A stretch of 64,000 nucleotides of DNA from Catenaria anguillulae PL171 (lineage: Eukaryota; Blastocladiomycota; Blastocladiomycetes; Blastocladiales; Catenariaceae), in assembly GCA_002102555.1 (NCBI GenBank), contig MCFL01000067.1, positions 62,001 to 126,000 of the forward strand, read 5' to 3'. A program made the position numbers and the translations under genes. Within the stretch, counting starts at the first letter, position 1; each line of letters opens with the position of its first letter. Below the pieces are notes generated by a model that ran no database searches, was not told where the DNA came from, and saw only the letters and a list, made by a program, of their open reading frames with translations. Below are positions 12,125 through 21,518 of the stretch, piece after piece.

Positions 12125-15100
12125 TCAAGTGTTTGGGGACAATGCAGCTATTCCTGCAATTCCCGCTCGCTGCGCAGTCAACTTCTCTGCAGCCAACGTG
12201 GCGTTGAGGACACAGTGCTTGAGCCAAAAGTATCGCCTTCAAATGATGATGGAGTTGAGTTGGTCAGTGCAGAAGCCAGGAAATGATTCAAGTGGAGCAG
12301 ACGTACCGTGCTGCCGATTCAAACATGAGACACAACGTCATCGACCCCAACCCGGCCAAAAATGACGAAAACGCTATCCCAAACATGTCCACCAACCGGT
12401 CTTCGGGAACAAATGCCCAGGCCGCCAACGGCAGTGCAAGCAAAGCCAGCCCGACAATCGACAAGTGCAGGCGCGGGCGGAGCCGAAGAGTCGTCATTGC
12501 AAAATAAGAAAAAAGCACTCGATGGTTGCTCAGCTGGATTGACGGCCGGTCTTCAACTTGGAGTCGCCGCAGCGCAATCGAGTTTGTCATGGCGGCGGCA
12601 AATGTCATCACGACGTAAATCACAGACACCACTTCAATGTGCTTTTCGGATACTTGAAGATACTTGGAGCTGACCAAGAGTACGCCTGCCAAAAGCGTAA
12701 TGTTGACGATCAAATCCAAGCTATCCAGAATCATCCATCGGTAGAGATCTATCTCTGCGGATGCTCTGGATGACGCACGTAGCAGCGTCACACCAATGAA
12801 GGAAACGGCCGCCGTGGCCGTGTTGACAGCGAGCACGGCCTTGACTCGTTTTTGCATCTTTACATGGTACGATGCTTGGTATCTCTCCTCGTCGATTTCG
12901 TCAGGAAACTCATAAAACAGTGACTGGATCGCATCCCTTGCTTGGTCTTGCAATCGGCGAGTCAAGGAACGATTCCGTGGCGCAGTTGTTGTGCGTACAA
13001 CGGTTGCTGGCGTCGCTGGCGTGTCGAGTAGGGTCAAGGTGGGTTGTCGGGTGAGCTCCACAGACCCCGTTGATGCACGGACCATGCCCTGTGACTGGCG
13101 AATGTTTTCTTGCGTCCCAAAAGAGCGGGTCGAGGCCATTTTGTTGGATGCCGACGATGCCGAAATGCCGCTTGATGACGGTGGACCGGGACTCGTCTCC
13201 GCGGTGGTTGGCGAAACGTAAAGCAAGTGTCGGGCCGATGATGGCGGTGCTGCATGGGAATGATGGCCCTTTTCGCGATGGTGAGAAGCAGTGTTTGGCG
13301 GAGAAGCAGGCGATGGATCGGAAACTGGAGTCAGCTTGAGAGCGTGAGCCACGTCTGCGACAATGTTGAGCCCAACCCCTGGTCGAGGATGACTCTCCAA
13401 AACGGATGGACCTGATGAACTCTGCCGACGAGGTTGATGAAGTGCTAGGACTGTGTCGTTCTCGGCGACAGTAGAAAGAGTAGAGTGTTGCGTCAACGAA
13501 GCCGAGATTCGCCGATAGTGGGCACCTGGGGGAGCAGGTTGCGGAGACGCCAGTTGGGCGATTACCGAAGCTGGTCCACCTCCCTCGGACCGTCGACGGG
13601 ACAGGAATCGACCAATCCAGGTTGGACGAGAAGTGGCGGTATTGTAGTTGGTTTCGGAGGGTAGAAAAGCCTGTGACGCCAAGACTGGTAAGCCCAGTCG
13701 CCAAGAGCTCAATGCCAGCAGCAGAAAGTGAACATGCCTCCTGACCGGTTGAAGCCCGCCGCACTTTGGCCGAAATGAATGATATCCCACCCGAAGAACT
13801 GCTCAATCCCTTGCCAAAACGCTCTCGAAACGTCGCCATTGCACCTGAAATCGAATCGGCAACCGACCATCGGCGCCCTGGACGTCGGATTGGAGCGCGG
13901 CTGTCTGGATTCCGGTACAATGTCGGTAATGGCTTGAGGAAGATGGCCATACTGGATGTCCCTTCCAGCCCGAAAAATGGACGCTCAGTCACAAACAAGA
14001 AGCTGACGCGAGACAGCAATTCGCGTTGGAAGATGAGCACAATGGATGCAAACAAGTCTTGCGCCAAGGAAAGAAGCACGATCCACAGCAGTGATGAGGA
14101 AGGCGAGGTGTAGAGCCCCGATAAAGCCCCGTACGCGACGGCCAGCGTTAGGAACCCGGCAAACGCGATGAACAAGATTCGCCGCACAGTGATGGTAGAA
14201 ATGGTCAGGAAAATGAAGAGAAACAGCGATGCAAGCATGTTTCTGTTCTGTATCGAAGCTTCAGACCACTGTGCATCCGCGACCAACTGCTTCGAAAGAG
14301 GCTCGTGTCGACCAATGGCACAAATGGTGGTCATTGTCAAGGACGAGTCAAGGAGATTCAAGTGAATCGGGGAATCAAGGTCGCCCGTCAGCACGACGTC
14401 GCACAGCGCCGGGCACATTGTCCCGACAAACTTGAGACACATGAAACATCCCATGAATGCAATAAAGATGGACATTTTGCGTCGGGTGGCATGGACACGT
14501 TGACCCGCGGTCTTCCTTGGAGCCGCAAGCATGGCAAATGCAAAGGCAGAGATAATCGTGACAGCAAGCAGTACTCCAGCGTTGCATTCGTAGCAGTGGC
14601 CCGAGATGGATGGGCAGGTGTGCTGCAACTGATGAAGTGACATGAGCGTGACTGGGCCCATCCCCAGCACGAGAACTATCGTGGGAATGACGAGACCCCA
14701 CTGCACGGTCCCTGTCAGTGCCAAACCGAAACTTGGATGGAAAAAAAGCTATGCACATACCGCAAAGAATCGGACGGGCACCTGATTTATGCGTGCCGCA
14801 AACCTCAAGTACCTATCCTCCTGCATTGGGTCAACAAACTTGAGAGCGATAGTCATACGATGTCTTCGATCGCGCGCCAGTGACAGCCGGGACCCAACAA
14901 GATACGAAGTGACTCTTTGCTGCAGCTTCCTGCGCAGCGTCGGGGACGGTCCGTTACGTGGCGAAAGAACAAATCCGCTCATGGTCGGCAGCCGGCGGCC
15001 CGTTTCTGCGGATGAATCAGGGGACGCGTCCTCGTCGAGAGGAGTGCATGCGCCGGACGGCGCCGTGGCAAATGTGACGCGTGTCATTGTGCTTCGTGCG

Positions 15101-15978
15101 GGACTGGATAGGCCGCTGTCATTGTTTTCGGCACGGTCGCCAGATGAGGACGGCTGCAAGCCTTGGTCCTGGCCCGGGAGCGAGTGAAATGTTGTTGCGG
15201 GAGAAGGATTGGAGCTCTCAAAGCCAACTGGACTCTCGACGATCTCTGACTGCAGTGAATCAAAACTGGCAACTTGTGCGAGCTTGTTTTCCGATGAAGG
15301 AATGCTATCTGAAGTTGATGGCATCCGGTTGTCATTCCTTGCCAGGACCGGGATACCCGGAATGGTGGCACGTGTGCTGCTGCCACGGTTCAAGGATGGA
15401 TTGACATGATGGTGTGGTTCATGATGCGACCGGTTGTCCGTGGAATGCAACGATGCTGGCTCCTTCACCGACTGTTGATCGGCAAATGTGACCGAAAGCA
15501 TGGATCCCCGCGACCTTTTGACCGTTGTTGACCTGACGACAGATTGTAGCGTCTCTCGTGGCCAGAGCAGGTTTGGCCGGCTCGTGGTCGCGATTTGTTG
15601 CCCAGTGGTCGATCCTGCAGCCTTTCTGAGAGAATGCTGGGAAGACGTTGCAGGAGAAATCGTTGGCGATAAGAAGACATCGAGAGCAGATTCATTGACC
15701 GCATTCCCAGAGGACGGCTGCGCACGAGTTCCTTCGAATGTGTCAACGCCAGTCGAATCATTGTCGTTCCCTCCCGATGATCGGTGGATCGCATCCCTTG
15801 CTTGGTCTTGCAATTGGCGTGTCAAGGAACGATTCCGTGGCGCAGTTGCTGTGCGTACAACGGTTGCTGGCGTCGCTGGCGTGTCGAGTAGGGTCAAGGT
15901 GGGTTGTCGGGTAAGCTCCACAGACCCCGTTGATGCACGGACCATCCCCTGTGAGCCAAACGAGCGGGTCGAAGCCAT
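12125..15978 (-). CDS. Polytopic membrane protein A with two membrane modules
   Basis: Predicted about 1209-residue protein of unknown function. Exons on the minus strand: 15978-14761, 14700-13765, 13670-12307 and 12236-12125. Residues 1 to about 370 are Ser/Pro-rich and soluble. Two hydrophobic modules of roughly six helices follow, about 372-645 and 967-1195, with a Ser-rich linker between them. Each module opens with an acidic/aromatic element ending in Arg/Tyr (FVDPMQEDRYLRFAARI; FYEFPDEIDEERYQASYH), suggesting internal duplication, reminiscent of cyclase or transporter halves. No catalytic domain is seen. The junctions RFFA/WGLV and SAAR/RYFWLKHC match paralogue A' at 37467-40864. The intron at 13764-13671 (donor GTGCGG) is least certain; A' has no intron there. 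The ATG chosen lies in a duplicated copy of the protein's own linker. The open frame extends upstream to 16011 without another ATG. Confidence 0.7.
12926..13157. repeat. Intragenic duplication, central copy in gene A
   Basis: This block, encoding the linker just before the second membrane module, is repeated at 15786-15995 in the same orientation, 2860 bp away. The first 168 bp differ at five positions (about 97% identity). The central copy then has 21 extra bases, encoding seven residues, that the other copy lacks. Paralogue A' has the equivalent linker only in the central position, so this is the ancestral location. Confidence 0.9.
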
Positions 15979-15995
15979 TTTGTTGGATGCTGATG
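15786..15995. repeat. Intragenic duplication, N-terminal copy in gene A
   Basis: Near-identical second copy of 12926-13157, fused in frame ahead of the Ser-rich N-terminal region. It contains the predicted initiator ATG of gene A (15978-15976), which corresponds to an internal Met in the central copy (SNKMASTRSFG). Confidence 0.9.
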
Positions 15996-16275
15996 CCGTG
16001 CCGTTTATCACTCTTTTTCAAAATGAAGATAATTGTGAAACCTTGCACATGAGATACCAATAGATCGATTTCATGCGACACTTGCATTCCATTGAATTGC
16101 ATCAAGTGAGAGAAACATACCAGGCTCGGAATATTCGCTTGTGTGTGCAAAATGCAATCAATCAGTTAACGCGCATGTCCAAATGGAGTGCGAACATTCT
16201 GGACCCTGCGTACAACTGGACCTAAACTATATACTTAAATTCTGGGCCGGTTGATACATCTCCCGCAATCCCACC

Positions 16276-17382
16276 ATGCCCACTCACTCGTCCTCAACCA
16301 TCGCGGTGTCGTCCTCGGCGGCCTCATCGCCCATCCTCGACCTGGCCAACAGCCTTTCGAAAAACCAAATCGATCACCTCACTACGACCTACCCAACTCA
16401 CCTGCTCCCGCCGCTCGGCACACACACACACGGCCTGATTCTGGCTCACTCGCACGACCTCGACCACGCCGCCCCTGGCTACTCACATCCATCTCCTCGT
16501 CCGACTACAACTCATCCCTCCCAGCGTTCGAACGTGGCATCCTACACAAGGACAATGTCGCCTTCAAACTCGAACTCATCACCCACCTCCTTCGCCGGCA
16601 ACTCGCTGTGCTTCCAATGACGCGCGCCGACTTTGACCGCACCGGCCTCCTGCTCTTGAGCGTGTACGCGTCAATTGAGATGGCCATGGTCGACACCTTT
16701 GGGTCCGACGGCGCGTTTGTGTGCACGCCCGTAGGTAGGTAGGCGTGCAGTGATTATGTTGAGTAAAGTCAAGTATGGGCCTGTGGCGGAGGCAAGCGCG
16801 GACAAAGGGCAAGGGCACTATGGTGGGTGGGGTGAGCGTGCACCAGGCACATGAGGCGGCCGCGAGGGCGTGCAGGGCGGCGGTGGAGGCAGCAAAAGCA
16901 GCAACAGAAGTGGCAAAGGCGGCAGCAGCATATGTTTTGCTGCAGGTCGGGTAAGTATACGCTGGGTCAAATGAGGCTGACCCAAGTCTCACAGTGATTC
17001 AAACCAAAACGGGCACTCCACCATCAAGCTCCTCGTCGCCGTCCAAATCCAATGTGATCAAACGCAAGCACAGCCCAGGCTCGAATGACGAACACGACCA
17101 CGACGAGCAACTCGATGACACAACATTCGCCAATCTGGTCCGCAAAGTGCTTGAACTTGCAGGCAAGGGTACGCAACATTACTGTACCTTATGTGGTTGA
17201 GGTCTTTGAATCGGAAATGCATGACTGCCACTGGAAATGTACACAACGACCAAGCCATCGTTGATTTGCTCACTGCTTTGCTCACAACAAACTCTTTGGT
17301 GCATCCGGCAGATGCGTCGACCAGCAGCGGCAAGGCAGCAAAGCGAGCACGGTCGAATCAGTCGACTGCATTCAAGATGTAA
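16276..17382 (+). CDS. Uncharacterised small multi-exon gene, 5' part unresolved
   Basis: No family recognised. The 3' part assembles cleanly: an exon ending at 16730 (reading SDYNSSLPAFERGILHKDNV onward), then 16808-16950 with an Ala/Glu/Lys helix (AAVEAAKAATEVAKAA), 16987-17168 (Ser/Lys/Asp-rich, ending in LVRKVLELAGK) and 17255-17382 (AIVDLLTALLTTNS, then a basic tail). All of these junctions keep frame. The 5' part does not join: the frame from ATG 16276 (SPILDLANSLSKNQIDHL) looks coding to about 16480, but the next conserved-looking stretch is in another frame with no convincing intron between. Either an indel lies near 16480-16500, or the first exon is short (16276-16305 joined to 16353). 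The helical, charged composition suggests a structural or complex subunit. The gene lies between A and B. Confidence 0.5.
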
Positions 17383-17553
17383 TCGCTCTTGATGTGAAAT
17401 GTGTACCAGTGTTCGTGAGCAAACCGTCATGGCTACGAATGAATGGATTCTATGTATTTCATTGAACACCCACTGAAAGCCTTTGGTCAAAACTGCAACA
17501 AAACGGTTGAAAGAAGGGTAGCCTTACAGGTACGAAACGTGAGAACTAAACAA

Positions 17554-18385
17554 TCAATACGATTGCGGCGGATACGCTGGCATCTGTTGTTGCTGTTGTT
17601 GCTGTTGTTGCTGTTGTTGCTGTTGTTGCTGTTGTTGCTGTTGCTGTTGAGGCTGCTGAGGTGGGTACTCGGCCCCAACGGGCGGATACGATGCGGGTGA
17701 TGCTTGCGAATATGGCATAGGCACTGAACCAGGTGGATACGCCGCGGGCAACGGCGCCTGCTGCTGCCCTTGCTGCTGCTGGTTCGAATACGTCTCGGTC
17801 ATTGGCGCAGCGGCCTCGTCCTTACCCTTACCTCCGCCCTTTTTCAGCGCATTCAACCCTTGGCCGCGCTTAACACCCTGAATCACGGACATCAACCCGC
17901 CGCCTGCGCGTCTCACAATGCATACGCAACAGCAGCAGCACAGAATGAGCAGGCCAGCGACAGCGGCAATCACGCCAATGACCCACGTCTTGAGTTTGGG
18001 GGCATCACATGCTGGTTTCCAATTCGACAGCGGCGTGACGCGGTCGTTGGACCACATGAGACACCCGCCCGACGACGGGTTGGGGACCCAAATGCCCGTG
18101 GATGTGATGCCATTTTCCGTCACGGTAGCGGGCTCGTATTCCACTGTTAATGCGAGGAATAGCGAGCGTGAGTGAGCTAGGCTCGCGACTCGTGTCTTCA
18201 AACGAAAATCGCAACCACGTACGGAACATGTTTGGCGTGCCCGAGTCGGCATCCACCTCGTCCGACCCGCCCGACGAGGGGCGTTTCACCTTGACACGCT
18301 TTTTCGATGCGGGAGCCGCAAGAGTCGAGGGGACGGCAAGTGTCACGAGGAGCAGCGCGAGGATGATAATGTGACGAATGTGCAT
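17554..18385 (-). CDS. Single-pass membrane protein B with signal peptide and poly-Gln tail
   Basis: Predicted 250-residue protein from exons 18385-18223 and 18143-17554 (phase-1 intron). The N-terminus MHIRHIIILALLLVTLAV is a signal peptide. A short basic/acidic ectodomain ends in a motif shared with B': GIWVPNP...CLMW...DRVTPLSNWKPACDAPKLK. The membrane helix (WVIGVIAAVAGLLIL) runs straight into five Cys residues, CCCCCV, likely palmitoylation sites. The cytoplasmic tail has Tyr-Pro-Pro repeats and about 22 consecutive Gln before AYPPQSY. TM plus Cys cluster plus Pro/Tyr-rich tail resembles Shisa or WBP1/VOPP1 adaptors in organisation, but no homology is claimed and no strict PPxY motif was seen. 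The paralogue at 29385-30337 shares intron position and phase. Function unknown. Confidence 0.8.
17584..17650. repeat. CAG/CAA repeat encoding poly-Gln in gene B
   Basis: On the minus strand, alternating CAA and CAG codons give about 22 glutamines. Mixing the two codons interrupts a pure triplet run, which usually stabilises length. Confidence 0.9.
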
Positions 18386-18762
18386 GATGGGATGTGGGAA
18401 TGGGAACGGTTTCTTGGTTGAGGGTGTGCGGGCAGGTGGGTGAGCGTTTGGAGGCTGCCTTCGGCATTTAAACTCTTACTCTGGGTAAGTATGAGGTTGG
18501 TGCACATGATACAACACCTGGCATGAAGACCTGCACCGACAAGAAGCTGGGGCTGGGGCCAAGATTTTCCGAACCACATGGAGGCTGACGGTCAAGCATG
18601 TGAGTGCTCAAGTCGGCTCTGCACCCTGTCTCACCGCTGGCGTTCCCGCGTGGCGCGTCAAATTGCCAGAACAAGACCCTTCCCAACCGGCCCACATGCT
18701 TGCTCCTTTGATGATTGGATAAATCCACATGTATGTACATGAACCACACAACAGGCACTCAC

Positions 18763-21141
18763 TCACTCACTCATTGCCCCACCCGCCGCCTCCTCCTCCT
18801 TTGCTCGAACCCGACTCCGCATCTCTCCCCTCCACCGCGCCACCTCCTCGTCCTGTGGCGTCGCGTGCCACAGCTTGGCAAGTACACGGTCGGCAACATG
18901 CCTTGCGTCGCCCGCAAGTACGGGCTCAAGTGCCAGAGCGGTTGCGAGATGATTGAGCGTCAGGACACGGTCGCGTGGCGCGAGCGGCGTGAGCGGCGGC
19001 GGAATGTCTTTTTGGGGTTGATGTTGGTCTTGAGGTGCTGCAGAGGCCGCGGCCAAAGGAAACGTGGTAGTTGCCGAAGGATTGGACGTGACGGATCGTG
19101 CCGAGTGCGTGCGCACAAGCGAAGACGGTGTGGAGGAAGATACGGTGGGCGAGTCGAGTGGCGCGGCAATGGGTGATGATGCTGGTGGCGCCGTGAATGA
19201 ACTCGGTCGACGAATCGTCTTTCCAGCCCAGGGCGCAGCACCTGTAGCAGTACTGGTGCCGTTGCTGGTGCTAGTGGATCGCTGGCGAGTCCCCTGTGCA
19301 GGAGGAGGCGCCGATCTTGCGGACCACGATTGGACTTTGCCGTCTCCTGCGGCCGTCAAGAGGGCAAGCGCTGCAGCCGACACATTCGATTGCTTGAGCT
19401 TCCTCTGGTCCTTTGTAACCTCGTCATCCACGTCCATCTTCGTTTCCACCTGCTCTTGCTCTTGTGCTTGTTCTTGTTCCGCACCGGTTTCCTCATCTCC
19501 TTGCGTATGCGCCTGTTGATGCAGTTGCTCATGAGCTGCCTGATCAGCCACATCTCTCCTTACCTCCTCCTCCTTTTCACCCACCCTTCCGACCCTAACC
19601 ATGCCCTCGACCACCTCCTTCAAATACGTCCGCAACCCAAACATCATCAACTCAACAACCCCCGGCCCAACCTTGTCGACTTTACCCCCGGGCTGCTCCC
19701 ACATGACACACGTTATGCGATCGTGCAACTCGCGCACGCCCGGTAAATCGCCTTGCACGCGACACAAGTGCATGTTGTGAACAAGGCGCATGTACTCTGC
19801 ATGCCTGGCGCGCGACGTGGCAATGAGCGGCAAAGCATCGTCTGCGGGCGACGACGACGAGGACGACGAGGACGGCGGAGGCGTGGGCGGATACGCGTAT
19901 CCGTGCAAGGGCGGGTCGCCAAACAAGTCGAGCCCCGGAGCCAAACTTGGGGTCGCGTTGCATGCCCCCGGATGTGTAAATGGATTGGGTGTTGCGCTAC
20001 TTGCATGAGGACCCAGTCGGTCGGTGTTACTGAGCGTTGCGGCCAATGCCGCCGCGGCCGCCGCGGCCGCGCGTTTCGACTTTTTCTTCTTTTTGGTGCC
20101 TGCATCATCCGCATCGCCACCTGCACTTGCTCCTGCGGCGGCGGCGGCCGCAGCCACGCCAGCGGCAGATGCAGATGCAGATACAGACGAAGCAGTGCCC
20201 GAATCTGGGTCCATGGCCAAGAGCTCGCGCCGTAGCCTGTCGCGATCGTCTTTGGGCAACGCCACGGCCTCCTTTCGAGTGCGTGTGCGGCGCGTGTCTG
20301 CCGGTTCGTGAGTAGCGCGGCGTTTGCGCGGGTAAGGCAGCGGATGTGATGCAAAGTCGAGCGTGGACAGCCCGGGAGACACGAGCGAGTCGCCGCCCAG
20401 GGGAGGCGAGGACGCGGAAGAAGGTCTTGGCGGAGGAGGCGTGGTAGGTGGCGGCGGGGGAGGCGGGGGCGGGACGGTTAGGACGGATCTCAAGAGGGAC
20501 AGGATCAGGTTGTTGTGGATGGCGATGGCGTCGGGTGGCAGCAGGTCGAGGACCAGTGCTTGAAACTCGCACTTGGACATGTCGCCGCGCAGGTAGCGTG
20601 CGAGGTGGGTCGAGTAATTGTGCTGCGGATTCGGGTGGCAGGATTCAGAGAGGACATTGGACAGGTTGCGGAAGAGTGTCGATGGCGGCAGCAGGGTTGC
20701 GGTTGATGTTGTTGTTTCGCCCTCGGTTGGTAAGGATGTGGAGGTGAAAGTGGATGAGCGTTTGGTCTTTGGGGTAGAGGTGGGCGTCTTGCGCGGTGAA
20801 GTAACGCGATTGAGGGAAGATGGAGATGAAAACGCAGAGGGTGAGCGCGGCGTGGGCGTAGAGGGAGGCGCAGGTGCGGATGTGGATGTGGATGTGGCTG
20901 CTTGAGCCCTTGCTTTTGCTATTGAGGGGGAGGGTGCCGCGGTGGTGGTGGTCATCTTGTTGGGATCTTGCATGGCATGTGGATGGCAGAGGTGAAGAGG
21001 TGGGTCGGGTGGGCGTGCGGGATGCCAGCGGCGGGTGGTAGTAGTGGGGTGGGCGGGTGGATTGCGCTGGGTGGCGTTGCGCTTTGGCATGGAAAGATGA
21101 GATGGAAATGCGACGGATGGATGTTCCATTATTGCATTCAT
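18763..21141 (-). CDS. Hfi1/TADA1-like subunit of the SAGA coactivator complex
   Basis: Single-exon frame of 792 residues. A conserved block near 175-250 reads LFRNLSNVLSES...YSTHLARYLRGDMSKCEFQ...LLPPDAIAIHNNLILSLL, the pattern of the SAGA-Tad1 domain of yeast Hfi1/Ada1 and animal TADA1. This subunit has a histone-fold region and helps hold the SAGA acetyltransferase complex together. The remainder is low complexity: Ser/Thr/Pro-rich N-terminus, a Pro run near 260, Ala runs, a Lys cluster and Gln/Glu repeats. The protein is larger than yeast Hfi1 (about 490 residues). The start is uncertain: the longest frame begins at 21141, but the first 60 residues look non-coding and ATG 20973 (MQDPNKMTTT) is an equally good start. 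It is divergent from the GT10 gene. Confidence 0.72.
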   Translation of the reverse strand: MNAIMEHPSVAFPSHLSMPKRNATQRNPPAHPTTTTRRWHPARPPDPPLHLCHPHAMQDPNKMTTTTAAPSPSIAKARAQAATSTSTSAPAPPSTPTPRSPSAFSSPSSLNRVTSPRKTPTSTPKTKRSSTFTSTSLPTEGETTTSTATLLPPSTLFRNLSNVLSESCHPNPQHNYSTHLARYLRGDMSKCEFQALVLDLLPPDAIAIHNNLILSLLRSVLTVPPPPPPPPPTTPPPPRPSSASSPPLGGDSLVSPGLSTLDFASHPLPYPRKRRATHEPADTRRTRTRKEAVALPKDDRDRLRRELLAMDPDSGTASSVSASASAAGVAAAAAAAGASAGGDADDAGTKKKKKSKRAAAAAAAALAATLSNTDRLGPHASSATPNPFTHPGACNATPSLAPGLDLFGDPPLHGYAYPPTPPPSSSSSSSSPADDALPLIATSRARHAEYMRLVHNMHLCRVQGDLPGVRELHDRITCVMWEQPGGKVDKVGPGVVELMMFGLRTYLKEVVEGMVRVGRVGEKEEEVRRDVADQAAHEQLHQQAHTQGDEETGAEQEQAQEQEQVETKMDVDDEVTKDQRKLKQSNVSAAALALLTAAGDGKVQSWSARSAPPPAQGTRQRSTSTSNGTSTATGAAPWAGKTIRRPSSFTAPPASSPIAAPLDSPTVSSSTPSSLVRTHSARSVTSNPSATTTFPLAAASAAPQDQHQPQKDIPPPLTPLAPRDRVLTLNHLATALALEPVLAGDARHVADRVLAKLWHATPQDEEVARWRGEMRSRVRAKEEEAAGGAMSE

Positions 21142-21518
21142 GGCCCTACAAAATCAGAATTGGATCGATCGTCCGTCGGTGCTCGTTCCACTCATGTTCC
21201 ACGCGGATTCCACAAGGGCCCCGGATCAGATCAGATCGGATGATGCCGTTGCGGTTTGACTTGAACGAAACAGACCACCGCCACCAACGATAGTACTCTT
21301 GATTTATTCAACTGCTTGACACAATAAAATATTGTGAAATGTTTATGGCCATCGGCATGATGTGGAGTATGTACTCTGCAATGAATTGAATTGAACCCGG
21401 CACATCCCGTCCCGGCCGATTCCGTTTCTCAGCTCTCCATGACACCAGGACACGCCCGCCATTCTCACCATCATCATCCACACATTGCAACAACAACAAC
21501 AACAACAACGACAACATC
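21142..21518. other. Divergent promoter region, CAA repeat near its end
   Basis: This 377-bp spacer lies between the divergent Hfi1-like and GT10 start codons. A CAA triplet run at about 21488-21509 lies immediately 5' of the GT10 ATG, probably in its leader. Nothing else is recognised. Confidence 0.5.

Noticed and set aside
17554-18385. PPxY WW-binding motifs in the tail of B
   Set aside because: The tail is rich in YPP, but no strict PPxY sequence was found, so the WBP1 comparison is kept to layout only.
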